This document shows, in pieces, positions 1-8,646 of a stretch of 64,000 nucleotides of DNA. This DNA is from Oxalobacteraceae bacterium (GTDB lineage Bacteria > Pseudomonadota > Gammaproteobacteria > Burkholderiales > Burkholderiaceae_D). Both the position numbers and the translations under genes were made by a program. The stretch spans positions 62,001-126,000 of the forward strand of contig JABTBR010000005.1 of assembly GCA_013284265.1 (NCBI GenBank). The letters are read 5' to 3'. Positions within the stretch are counted from its first letter, which is position 1. Every line of letters begins with the position of its first letter. A model generated the notes under the pieces. The model was not told where the DNA came from. It made no database searches and was given only the letters and a program-made list of their open reading frames with translations.

Positions 1-27
1 CCGCATCTGGTGCGCGCGGGAGCCTGA
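1..27 (+). CDS. 3' end of an upstream gene, possibly an ExbB/TolQ/MotA-type channel protein
   Basis: Only nine codons are visible (reading PHLVRAGA then TGA at 25-27). They end one base before the ATG of the DUF2149 gene, so the two genes are probably co-transcribed. In related loci the gene just before a DUF2149 gene and a CobN-like gene is usually a MotA/TolQ/ExbB proton-channel protein. That identity is inferred from context; the eight residues do not show it. Confidence 0.4.
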   Translation, partial: PHLVRAGA

Positions 28-28
28 G

Positions 29-361
29 ATGCGCTTTCTGAACCGCCACCGCTACAGCCGCATCGGCGAGCATGACGACCCGCTGGCCGGCGTCGCCAAT
101 CTGTTCGACGCCAGCATCGTCTTTATCGTCGCCATGATGCTGGCCCTGTTCTCGGCCTGGAACATGATGGACCTGCTCGATCCGAATTCGGAAGTCACCA
201 TCGCCAAGAAAAGCGCCGACGGCCACGTCGAGGTGCTGACCAAGAAGGGCGCCGAGATCAAGGTCAGCCGCGTCAGCGACAAGCCCCTGTCCGGCTCCGG
301 CAAGCGCCTGGGCACGGCCTATCAGCTCCCCGATGGAAAGGTCGTCTATGTTCCCGAATAA
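29..361 (+). CDS. DUF2149-family small membrane protein (HmuV-like)
   Basis: 110 residues: a short polar N-terminus with the HDDPLAGVANLFD segment typical of DUF2149, one hydrophobic segment at about residues 31-48 (ASIVFIVAMMLALFSAW), then a soluble tail with charged beta-like stretches. The layout resembles ExbD/TolR-type partners of proton-channel proteins: one N-terminal membrane helix and a periplasmic domain. The gene is one base after the upstream stop and overlaps the start of the CobN-like gene, so translation is likely coupled. DUF2149 genes recur next to MotA/ExbB-like and CobN-like genes in TonB-receptor operons; the HmuV comparison rests on that neighbourhood. The biochemical role is unknown; a part in energising the periplasmic chelatase or the receptor is inference. 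Confidence 0.75.
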   Translation: MRFLNRHRYSRIGEHDDPLAGVANLFDASIVFIVAMMLALFSAWNMMDLLDPNSEVTIAKKSADGHVEVLTKKGAEIKVSRVSDKPLSGSGKRLGTAYQLPDGKVVYVPE

Positions 362-3300
362 TCTAGGCGCCGGCTTGCGTACCTTGCTGCGCGCGGCTTT
401 GCTGTTCTCTTGTACGCTGGGCCTGACGGGCGGCGCCCACGCGGCCCCGCGCACCCTGGCCCTGTTGCTGGGCGACGTGGAATCCCGGCCCGCCGTGCTG
501 GCCGTGCGCGGCTTGCAGGGCGAGTTGAAAGCGCTGGATGTCTCGGTGCGCATCATTCCCGCCAACGGCATGACGCCGGCCGACCGCGCCGCCCTGGCCA
601 GTGCCGATGTGGCGCTGGTCAATGCCAAGGGCCGCCAGGCCATGCAGGCCATCGTGCCCGAGCTGCAAACGCTGCAGCGCGCGCGCCGGCCGGTGTTCGC
701 CGTCGGCGGTGCGATCGACGACGGTCTGCGCGAACTGGGCCTGCGCGACGATAAGACCATCCAGTCCTACCACCGCGAAGGCGGCGTGGAAAACATGGGC
801 AATCTGCTGCGCCATGTGCTGCGCAACAGCTTCGGCGCCAAGCTGACGGCCGCGCCGGTGCATGCGATGCCCGAGGTGGGCCTGTTCGACGTCGCGGCCA
901 ACCGCAGCAGCACCAGCTTCGCCGAGTTCAAGAATGGCTATGCCAATTACAAGGCTGGCGCTCCCTGGGTGGGCGTGATGTTCTACCGCGCCAGCCTGGT
1001 CGCGGGTCAGACGCTGCCGCTGGCGGCCATCGTCAAGAAGCTGGAGACCAGCGGCTATAACGTGATGCCGGTGTTCGGCTATCCCTACGATGTGCCGCTG
1101 CGCTATTTCCTCGACGACGCCGGCAAGGGTAGGGTCGAGGTCATCGTCGCACTGGGCATGAAGGTGGGCGGTACCTCGTCCACCGGCGCGATCCTGGAGC
1201 AGATCGGCGTGCCCGCCATCAATGCGATCACCCTGAGCCAGCAAACCAAGGCGCAATGGCAGGAATCGAAGATCGGCCTGGACCTGATCGAACGTACCTG
1301 GCAGCTGGCCGGCGCCGAGATCGCGGGCCTGATCCAGCCCACCGTGGTGGCCAGCCGTGAGCGCGTCAGCGATGCGCAGACCGGCCTGGCCTATGTGGAA
1401 GAGCAGCCGATCGCCGAGCGTATCGAGCGGCTGGACCAGCGCATCTCCGCCTGGATGGCGCTGCGCAAGAAGGCCAATAGCGACAAGCAGGTCGCCATGA
1501 TCTACTACAACTACCCGCACGGTTCCGAGACCATAGGCGCGGCCTATCTGAACGTGCTGCCGGAGAGCCTGTGGCAGATCGCCCAGCGCCTGAAGGGCGA
1601 AGGCTATCGCCTCGACGACATGCCGGCCGACAAGCGCGCCTTGCAGGAGCAGATCCAGCTGTGGGGGAATTACCCGGGCAAATCCAAGGGCGACTACATG
1701 GCGGGCCTGAAGTACCTGGCCAACAGCGGCCAGGCCCTGCTGGTGCCGCTGGCCGACTACCAGCGCTGGTATGCCACCTTGGCGCCGTCGCTGCGCGCCG
1801 CCATCGAAAAATCCTGGGGCAAGCCGGAGAACGCGCCGGTACTGTGGAAGAACGCGCGCGGCGAAGCGCAGTTCGTGTTCCCCGCGCGCCGCTACGGCAA
1901 TGTGCTGATGGCGCCGCAGCCGGGCCGTGCCTGGGAACAGAACCTGGAGAAGCTGCACAATGAAGTGAGCATGCCGCCCAGCCACGAGTACATCGCCTTC
2001 TATCTGTGGCTGCAGCAGGGCTTCCACGCCAACGCGGTCATGCACATCGGTACCCACGGCACCCAGGAATGGCTGACCGGGAAGGAGGCCGGCCTGTCCG
2101 AGGCCGACCCGACCGAGGCGCTGATGGGCGCCATGCCGAACATCTATCCCTATGTGATGGATGACGTGGGCGAGGGCTTGCAGGCCAAGCGCCGCGGCAT
2201 GGCCACCATCATCGACCACATGACGCCGCCGTTCGACACGGCCGGCCTGAATCCGGATTTGCGCGAGCTGGGTGCGCTGCTCAATGACTACCGCGTGGCC
2301 GAGCAAAAAAGCCCGCTGCTGGCGCGCAGCCATCTGCTGGCCATCAATCGCCTGGCCGACAAGAGCGGCGTGCTGAAAGACATGAAGCGCAAGGAGCTCA
2401 AGTCCGAAGCGGATATGGAAGCGCTGGAAGAATACCTGGACGATACCGGCAGCAAGCTCACGCCCTTCGGCCTGCACACCTTCGGCGTGGCGCCATCGGC
2501 CGAGCTGCGCAACGCCACCGCGCGCGCCGTCGCCAGCCTCGATACCACGGCCAGCGCCGAGCAGAAAGCCAAACGTGTGAGCCAGCTGGAAGCGGACATC
2601 GAACGCAGCGCCGGACTGGAACTGGAACGCCTGATGCAGGCGCTGTCGGGCCGCTACATCCCGACCGGCGCCAGCGCCGACCTGGTGCGCAATCCGGACG
2701 CGCTGCCGACCGGCCGTAACTTTTTCGGCCTGGACCCTAGCCGTATTCCGAGCAAGACCACCTATGAGGCGGGCGCCAAGCTGGCGCAGCAAATGGCGGC
2801 CGATTACCGCAAGCGCCACGGCAACTGGCCGGACAAGCTGAGCATCAATCTGTGGGGCGTGGAGACGTCGCGCCACGAAGGCATCATGGAAGCGCAGGCG
2901 ATGGCGCTGATGGGCGTGCGCCCGACCTGGGATGAACGTGGCCGTGTCACCGGCGTGGAAGCGCTGAGCCGCAAGGAGCTGGGCCGCCCGCGGGTGGACG
3001 TGACGATGATTTCGTCCGGCCTGTTCCGCGACCTGTTCGGCAATCTCCTGACCTTGCTCGACCAGGCCGCGCAACTGGCCCAGCGCCAGGACGACGGCAG
3101 CGGCGCCGGCGCCAATCCGCTGCAGGAGCACAGCAGCAAGGTCGCCGCCGCGATGCAGGCACGCGGCCTGAGCGCCGAGGAAGCCCAGCGCATGGCATCG
3201 GTCCGCATTTTCGGCCTGCCCAGCGGCGCCTACGGCACCCAGATCGAAAAGCTGATCCCGCTGACCAACGCCTGGCAGAACGAGAAGGAAGTGGCGGACG

Positions 3301-4400
3301 TGTTCATCAACCGCATGAGCCATCCCTTCGGCAATGGCTACTGGGGCGATGACAAGGCCGACGCCGGCCAGCGCCGCGAACTGTTCCGCCAGGCGCTGTC
3401 GGGCAGCAAGATCGCGCTGCACAGCCGTTCCAGCAATCTGTTCGCCACGCTCGACAATGACGACTTCTTCCAGTACCTGGGCGGCACCGCGATGGCGATC
3501 CGCAGCGTCGACGGCAAGACCCCGGAAGTGATGGTCAGCGACCTGTCCAATCCGCGCAAGCCCGGCCACAAGACGCTGGAACAGTACATGGGCCAGGAAA
3601 TGCAAAGCCGCTACCTGAACCCGCGCTGGGCCGACAGCATGCTCAAGGAAGGCTATTCCGGCGCGCGCTTCATCAACCGCGTGGTCGACTATCTGTGGGC
3701 CTGGCAGGTGACGGTGCCCGAAGTGGTGGACGCCGGCAAATGGCAGCGCATGTACGAGACCTATGTGGAAGACCGCCACGGCCTGAACGTGCGCGCGCGT
3801 TTTGCCTCCAGCGGCAATCTGCGCGCCTTCCAGGCCATCACCGACCGCATGCTGAGCGCCATCGAAAAGGGCTACTGGAAACCGGACGACGCCGTGCGCG
3901 ACAGGCTGGCCCAGGAAAACGCCAAGGCGATCCGCGACGCCGGCGTGGCCTGTGGCGCCGATTCCTGCAGCCGCGCCACCTTGCGCGTGGCGCCGACGCT
4001 GGCACCGGCCGCCGCCCCGAATATGGGCAGCAATCCCGCCTCCATGGCGGGGGCGCCGATGGCCTACCGCCCGCCCGCAGGCGCCCCGGCCGCGCAGACC
4101 GGCGCCCAGCCGCCAGCCCAGGCGCAGGCCCAGGCCGAGGCGCAAGCGCAGCCGCCGGCCCAGACGCCGCCCGCACAGGCGGCCCGTCCCAAGGCGGCCC
4201 AGCCCGCGCCTGCGCCGGCACCGAAAGCCGAGGCGGCCGACGCCAAGGTCAGCGGCTTCGAGATGCAGACCCTGGCCAATCTGACGCCGGCCGAAAAAAC
4301 CATCGGCACGCTGGCGCTACTGGCGCTGGCCTCCGGATTAATGGGCGTGGGCTATGTCGCACGCCGCAATAAATTACGTCAACTTAAAGGTTATCTATGA
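348..4400 (+). CDS. Secreted, membrane-anchored CobN/ChlH-family chelatase-like protein (HmuS-like)
   Basis: About 1350 residues, the size of CobN or ChlH large subunits. The start at 348 is preferred over 333 because AAAGG lies just before it and it gives a clean signal peptide ending GGAHA. The family motif HIGTHGTQEW (His566, His570) matches the CobN/ChlH H-G-x-H-G-x-x-E-W block, and the segment ending RVDVTMISSGLFRDLF is also typical. After the catalytic domain comes a linker of about 90 residues rich in Pro, Ala and Gln, then one membrane helix and a short basic tail, so the enzyme should sit in the periplasm tethered to the inner membrane. That excludes an ordinary cytoplasmic cobaltochelatase. 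No CobS/CobT or ChlI/ChlD partner is in view. With TonB receptors next door, removal of a metal from an imported tetrapyrrole, as proposed for Bacteroidetes HmuS, is the best hypothesis. Metal insertion cannot be excluded. Confidence 0.85.
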   Translation: MFPNNLGAGLRTLLRAALLFSCTLGLTGGAHAAPRTLALLLGDVESRPAVLAVRGLQGELKALDVSVRIIPANGMTPADRAALASADVALVNAKGRQAMQAIVPELQTLQRARRPVFAVGGAIDDGLRELGLRDDKTIQSYHREGGVENMGNLLRHVLRNSFGAKLTAAPVHAMPEVGLFDVAANRSSTSFAEFKNGYANYKAGAPWVGVMFYRASLVAGQTLPLAAIVKKLETSGYNVMPVFGYPYDVPLRYFLDDAGKGRVEVIVALGMKVGGTSSTGAILEQIGVPAINAITLSQQTKAQWQESKIGLDLIERTWQLAGAEIAGLIQPTVVASRERVSDAQTGLAYVEEQPIAERIERLDQRISAWMALRKKANSDKQVAMIYYNYPHGSETIGAAYLNVLPESLWQIAQRLKGEGYRLDDMPADKRALQEQIQLWGNYPGKSKGDYMAGLKYLANSGQALLVPLADYQRWYATLAPSLRAAIEKSWGKPENAPVLWKNARGEAQFVFPARRYGNVLMAPQPGRAWEQNLEKLHNEVSMPPSHEYIAFYLWLQQGFHANAVMHIGTHGTQEWLTGKEAGLSEADPTEALMGAMPNIYPYVMDDVGEGLQAKRRGMATIIDHMTPPFDTAGLNPDLRELGALLNDYRVAEQKSPLLARSHLLAINRLADKSGVLKDMKRKELKSEADMEALEEYLDDTGSKLTPFGLHTFGVAPSAELRNATARAVASLDTTASAEQKAKRVSQLEADIERSAGLELERLMQALSGRYIPTGASADLVRNPDALPTGRNFFGLDPSRIPSKTTYEAGAKLAQQMAADYRKRHGNWPDKLSINLWGVETSRHEGIMEAQAMALMGVRPTWDERGRVTGVEALSRKELGRPRVDVTMISSGLFRDLFGNLLTLLDQAAQLAQRQDDGSGAGANPLQEHSSKVAAAMQARGLSAEEAQRMASVRIFGLPSGAYGTQIEKLIPLTNAWQNEKEVADVFINRMSHPFGNGYWGDDKADAGQRRELFRQALSGSKIALHSRSSNLFATLDNDDFFQYLGGTAMAIRSVDGKTPEVMVSDLSNPRKPGHKTLEQYMGQEMQSRYLNPRWADSMLKEGYSGARFINRVVDYLWAWQVTVPEVVDAGKWQRMYETYVEDRHGLNVRARFASSGNLRAFQAITDRMLSAIEKGYWKPDDAVRDRLAQENAKAIRDAGVACGADSCSRATLRVAPTLAPAAAPNMGSNPASMAGAPMAYRPPAGAPAAQTGAQPPAQAQAQAEAQAQPPAQTPPAQAARPKAAQPAPAPAPKAEAADAKVSGFEMQTLANLTPAEKTIGTLALLALASGLMGVGYVARRNKLRQLKGYL

Positions 4401-6439
4401 TCGTCAAGTCTATCGCCGCACTGGCGGCGCTGCTGCCGCTGGCGGTGCAGGCCGAAGAGCCGGTGCGCACGGAGTCGGTGGAAGTGCTGGGCCATTACGA
4501 CAATGGCGTGGGCACTTCCGGCGCAGCCAGCCAGGGCATGGTGACGGCCGCGCTGATCGCCAACCGTCCGGCGCTGCGTCCCGGCGAGCTGCTCGAATTC
4601 GTGCCCGGCGTGATCGTCACCCAGCACAGCGGCGACGGCAAGGCCAATCAGTACTTCCTGCGCGGCTTCAACCTCGATCACGGCACCGACTTCGCCACCT
4701 TCGTCGACGGCATGCCGGTGAATATGCGCACCCACGCACATGGCCAGGGTTATACCGATCTGAATTTCCTGATGCCGGAACTGGTCGACCGTATCTACTA
4801 CAAAAAAGGCCCCTACTATGCCGACGAGGGCGACTTCGCCTCGGCCGGCGCGGCGCATCTGGGCCTGTTCAACAAGCTGAAACAGAATATCGCCAGCCTG
4901 ACCGTGGGCGAGCACCAGTACCAGCGCGGCATGCTGGCCGGCTCAGTGCCGCTGGGCGCCGGCAATCTGTTGTACGGCGCCGAACTGGCGCACAACAACG
5001 GTCCGTGGACCAATCCGGAAGCCTTCCGCAAATCGGTCGGCGTGCTGCGCTACAGTCAGGGAAGCAGCGAGCAGCAGTTCAATGTGACGGCGATGAGCTA
5101 CAAAGGCAGCTGGTATGCCAGTACCCAGGTCCCGGAGCGCGCCGTGCAAAGCGGCGCACTCGATCCTTACGGTGCGGTCGACCCCAGCGACGGCGGCATC
5201 ACCTCGCGCTACAGCCTGTCGGCCAACTACCGCCAGCGCGATCCGGGCACGCTGCTGCTGGCCAACGCCTACATCGTGCAATCGAGCCTGAGCCTGTTCG
5301 GTAACTACACCTATTTCCTCGATGATCCTGTCAACGGCGACCAGGCGCGCCAGGTCGAGAAGCGCCGCATGGCCGGCTTCGACGTGGCCCATACCTGGTT
5401 CGGCAAAGTGGCTGGTCTGGACGTGAGCAACAAGGTGGGTGTGCAGGGACGCTACGATTATCTCGATCCGCTGGCGCTGTACAGCACCACCAAACGCCAG
5501 ACCACACGCACCATCAGCGAATCGCGCGTCAAGGAGGGCAGTCTTGGCGCCTATGTGGAAAACACCGTGCAGTGGCAGGAGTGGCTGCGCAGCGTGGCCG
5601 GCCTGCGCTATGACCGCTATCGTTTCGACGTGCACAGCAATATTGAGGGCAACAGCGGCAAGGTCGGCGCTGGCGTGACCTCACCCAAGCTGGCGCTGGT
5701 GCTGGGACCGTGGAAGCAGACCGAGTTCTTCATCAACTATGGCGAAGGCTTCCACAGCAATGACGCGCGCGGCACCACCTTGCATACGACGGCGAAAGAA
5801 CTGGAAGCAGCGGACCCGGTTGCTCCGCTGGTGAAAACCCGTGGCGCCGAACTGGGCATGCGCACCGAAATCGTGGCGGGCCTGCAAAGTTCGATGGCCT
5901 TGTGGAAGCTGCGTTCGGGCTCGGAGCTGGTGTTCTCCGGCGACGCAGGCGATACCGCGCCAAGCCGCGGCGGCTACCGTTACGGCATCGAGTGGAACAA
6001 CCATTACATCGCGCGTCCATGGCTGCTGTTCGACCTGGACCTGGCCTATTCGCGTTCGCACTACACCGAGGATGATCCGGCCGGTAACTACATTCCGGGC
6101 GCGGTCGGCAAAGTCGCATCCTTCGGCACCACGATTACCGATATCGGGCCGTGGTCGGGCGCCTTCCAGCTGCGCTATTTCGGCCCGCGTCCGCTGATCG
6201 AGGACAACAGCCAGCGTTCGGACAGCACGGTGATCGCCTACGCCCGCGTGGGCTACCAGTTCAACCGCCATTGGGCGCTGTCGCTGGACGGCTTCAATCT
6301 GTTCAACCGCAAGGCCAGCGATATCGACTACTACTACGCCTCGCGCCTGCCGGGTGAACCGGCCGAGGGCGTGAACGATATGCATAACCATCCGGGCGAA
6401 CCGCGCACTTTCCGCCTCACGCTGCGCGCCACGTTCTAA
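4397..6439 (+). CDS. TonB-dependent outer membrane receptor, co-operonic with the CobN-like gene
   Basis: 680 residues with a signal peptide ending AVQA, a plug domain (about residues 50-160, with LRGFNLDHGTDFATFVDGMPV) and a beta-barrel ending in LTLRATF with the terminal Phe typical of outer membrane barrels. Its ATG overlaps the stop of the CobN-like gene (ATGA), so the two are translationally coupled. Receptors of this kind import scarce ligands such as haem, siderophores or cobalamin using TonB-ExbB-ExbD energy. I do not see a FRAP or NPNL haem-receptor motif, so haem is suggested only by the neighbourhood. A HmuR-like role is the favoured reading; a cobamide or other metallo-tetrapyrrole is an alternative. 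Confidence 0.9.
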   Translation: MIVKSIAALAALLPLAVQAEEPVRTESVEVLGHYDNGVGTSGAASQGMVTAALIANRPALRPGELLEFVPGVIVTQHSGDGKANQYFLRGFNLDHGTDFATFVDGMPVNMRTHAHGQGYTDLNFLMPELVDRIYYKKGPYYADEGDFASAGAAHLGLFNKLKQNIASLTVGEHQYQRGMLAGSVPLGAGNLLYGAELAHNNGPWTNPEAFRKSVGVLRYSQGSSEQQFNVTAMSYKGSWYASTQVPERAVQSGALDPYGAVDPSDGGITSRYSLSANYRQRDPGTLLLANAYIVQSSLSLFGNYTYFLDDPVNGDQARQVEKRRMAGFDVAHTWFGKVAGLDVSNKVGVQGRYDYLDPLALYSTTKRQTTRTISESRVKEGSLGAYVENTVQWQEWLRSVAGLRYDRYRFDVHSNIEGNSGKVGAGVTSPKLALVLGPWKQTEFFINYGEGFHSNDARGTTLHTTAKELEAADPVAPLVKTRGAELGMRTEIVAGLQSSMALWKLRSGSELVFSGDAGDTAPSRGGYRYGIEWNNHYIARPWLLFDLDLAYSRSHYTEDDPAGNYIPGAVGKVASFGTTITDIGPWSGAFQLRYFGPRPLIEDNSQRSDSTVIAYARVGYQFNRHWALSLDGFNLFNRKASDIDYYYASRLPGEPAEGVNDMHNHPGEPRTFRLTLRATF

Positions 6440-6508
6440 GGTTTTCCGCGCTCCCGCCTTTGGCGGTGGCGCGCTCAGTATTCCCATCACTTGTTAGACA
6501 GAAAAATT

Positions 6509-8629
6509 ATGAAATTGAGTTTTCAGGCCACCGCCTTGTCCGCAGCAACCCTTTCCCTGTCCATTTGCGCCGAGACCATGGCGCAAGCGACCATGCAGAC
6601 CGTCGATGTGAGCGCCATCCGCATCGCGCCCGGCGGTTCGCTGTCGCTCGACTCGGGCAACGGCACCGGCTCGCGCCTGGGCCTGAGCGCGCGCGACACG
6701 CCCGCCAGTGTCAGCAGCTTGAATAGCGACGACATCGTCGAACGCGCCTTGACGCGCGCCCAGGATGTGGCCGTGCGCATGCCCGGCATGAGCGAGGCAC
6801 CGTCGCCGGGCAATGGCGGCAGCAGCCTGGTGGCGCGCGGCTTCGGTGGCCACAACTCGGTGGCGCAAATGATCGACGGCACCCGCCTGATCGTGGCGGC
6901 CGGTACCATCACCTATCCGTTTTCGACCTGGCCGCTGCAGGCGGTGGAAGTGCTGCGCGGCCCGGCCTCGGTGCTGTACGGCGATGGCGCGATCGGCGCG
7001 GCCGTCAACTATGTCACCAAGCGTCCCAGCTTCCAGCGTACCCAGGGCGAGGCCTTCCTGAGCGCCGCTTCCTTCGGCACGGTGCAGGGCGGGGTGGGGC
7101 TGCGCGGCCCGCTCAACGACATGGTCGCGTACTCGATTTACGTCGATGGCGCCAAGAGCGACGGCTACCGCCGCGACAATGCCTACGAGCGCCAGAACCT
7201 GTCGGCCGCCGTCACGCTGCGCGCCAGCGCCGCGCTGAGCGCCACCTTGTCCTTCGACGCCGGCCACAACGACGACGCACATTATTTCGGCACGCCGCTG
7301 CTCAAGGGCCAGCTCGACGAGCGTCTGCGCCGCAGCAGCTTCAACGTCGAAGATGCGCTCGTCAAGTACGAGGACCGCGTCTGGCGCGCCCGCGTCGAAT
7401 ATCAGGCGGCGCAGAACATCAAGCTGCGCAACGAGACCTACTACCTGAGCAGCGACCGCCACTGGCGCAATGCCGAGAGCTACAGCTTCAACGCGGCCGG
7501 CACGCAAGTCAACCGCGGCGACTATCTGGAAATCCTGCATGCGCAGGAGCAGGTGGGTAACCGCTTCGACGCCGTCATCGACGGTGAGATCGCTGGCCAC
7601 AAGAACCGCCTGGTGGCGGGCCTGGACTGGTACCGCAGCAAGCTGCTGCACTCGAACAATTCGCCATATGGCGGTGCCAGCACCATCGATCCCTACAACT
7701 TCGCGGCGGGCAGCTTCATCAGCCCGGTGGCCACGATCCCCGGCCGCCGCGCCGAACTGAACACGCTGGCGCTGTTCGCCGAAAACGTCTTCGATCTGTC
7801 GGCCGACTGGAAGCTGGTGGCCGGCGTGCGGCGCGACCGCATGGACTTTGACAATGCCGACCTGCGCACCAAGATCGCGCTGTCGAAAAGCTATGCGCCG
7901 GTGACGGGCCGTCTCGGCGCGATCTGGCATATCGATTCCGCCGTGTCGCTGTATGGGCAGTACGGCACCGCCACCGATCCGCTCAGCGGCGCGCTGTCGC
8001 TGCCCAACGGCAGCACCAGCTACGACCTGACCCGTGGCCGCCAGCTGGAATTCGGCGCCAAGGGCGCCGTGCCGGCAGTGAACGGCGAGTGGACGGCGGC
8101 GCTGTACCGCATCGAGAAGCGCAATCTGCTGTCGCGCGACGCCGACAATCCGGCCATCACGCTGCAAGTGGGCCAGCAGTCCTCGACTGGCCTGGAACTG
8201 GCGTTCGCGGCCGAGCCGCTGCGCGGCTGGACCGTCGATGTCAATGCGGCCTTGCTGCGCGCGCGTTACGACGACTTCAAGGAAGTCGTCGCCGGCACAT
8301 CCGTCGCGCGTGACGGCAATGTGCCGAGCGGCGTGCCTGAACGCACCGCCAGCCTGTGGAGTGCCTACCGCTTCCTGCCGCAATGGCGTGCGGGACTGGG
8401 CGCGCGCTATGCCGGCCAGCGCCAGAGCAATACCGCCAATACCGTGAGCCTGCCTTCGTACACGGTGTTCGACGCTTCGCTGGCCTATACCTTCTCGTCG
8501 AAGCTGAATCTGGATCTGGCGCTGAAAAACATCGGCGACCGCGATTACGCCCTGTCCGGCAGCGGTGGCGTGCGCTGGCTGATGGGCGCACCGCGCACCG
8601 TGCAGCTGACTGCCCGTACCAGCTTCTGA
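6509..8629 (+). CDS. TonB-dependent siderophore-type receptor
   Basis: 706 residues. The start is taken at ATG 6509, not the in-frame TTG 18 bases earlier, because it gives a normal signal peptide (MKLSFQATALSAATLSLSIC, cut near TMAQA). The plug domain contains ARDTPASVSSLNSDDI and VEVLRGPASVLYGDGAIGAAVNYVTKRP, which are hallmark blocks of the siderophore-receptor branch; the barrel ends VQLTARTSF. It is unlike the preceding receptor in sequence, so this operon has two outer membrane ports. It lies 69 bases after the first receptor gene and 17 before the PepSY gene. The ligand is unknown; a ferric siderophore or haem-like compound is likely from the family. Confidence 0.9.
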   Translation: MKLSFQATALSAATLSLSICAETMAQATMQTVDVSAIRIAPGGSLSLDSGNGTGSRLGLSARDTPASVSSLNSDDIVERALTRAQDVAVRMPGMSEAPSPGNGGSSLVARGFGGHNSVAQMIDGTRLIVAAGTITYPFSTWPLQAVEVLRGPASVLYGDGAIGAAVNYVTKRPSFQRTQGEAFLSAASFGTVQGGVGLRGPLNDMVAYSIYVDGAKSDGYRRDNAYERQNLSAAVTLRASAALSATLSFDAGHNDDAHYFGTPLLKGQLDERLRRSSFNVEDALVKYEDRVWRARVEYQAAQNIKLRNETYYLSSDRHWRNAESYSFNAAGTQVNRGDYLEILHAQEQVGNRFDAVIDGEIAGHKNRLVAGLDWYRSKLLHSNNSPYGGASTIDPYNFAAGSFISPVATIPGRRAELNTLALFAENVFDLSADWKLVAGVRRDRMDFDNADLRTKIALSKSYAPVTGRLGAIWHIDSAVSLYGQYGTATDPLSGALSLPNGSTSYDLTRGRQLEFGAKGAVPAVNGEWTAALYRIEKRNLLSRDADNPAITLQVGQQSSTGLELAFAAEPLRGWTVDVNAALLRARYDDFKEVVAGTSVARDGNVPSGVPERTASLWSAYRFLPQWRAGLGARYAGQRQSNTANTVSLPSYTVFDASLAYTFSSKLNLDLALKNIGDRDYALSGSGGVRWLMGAPRTVQLTARTSF

Positions 8630-8646
8630 AGCAGGCCGCGCACAGC

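Noticed and set aside
363-4145. 1260-codon open frame on the minus strand inside the CobN-like gene
   Set aside because: It is an opposite-strand shadow produced by high GC at third positions; its product is low-complexity and the plus-strand gene has clear family motifs.
348-4400. Cobaltochelatase of cobalamin synthesis or magnesium chelatase of chlorophyll synthesis
   Set aside because: The signal peptide, membrane tether and TonB-receptor setting do not fit, and no CobS/CobT, ChlI/ChlD or other biosynthetic genes are in the window.
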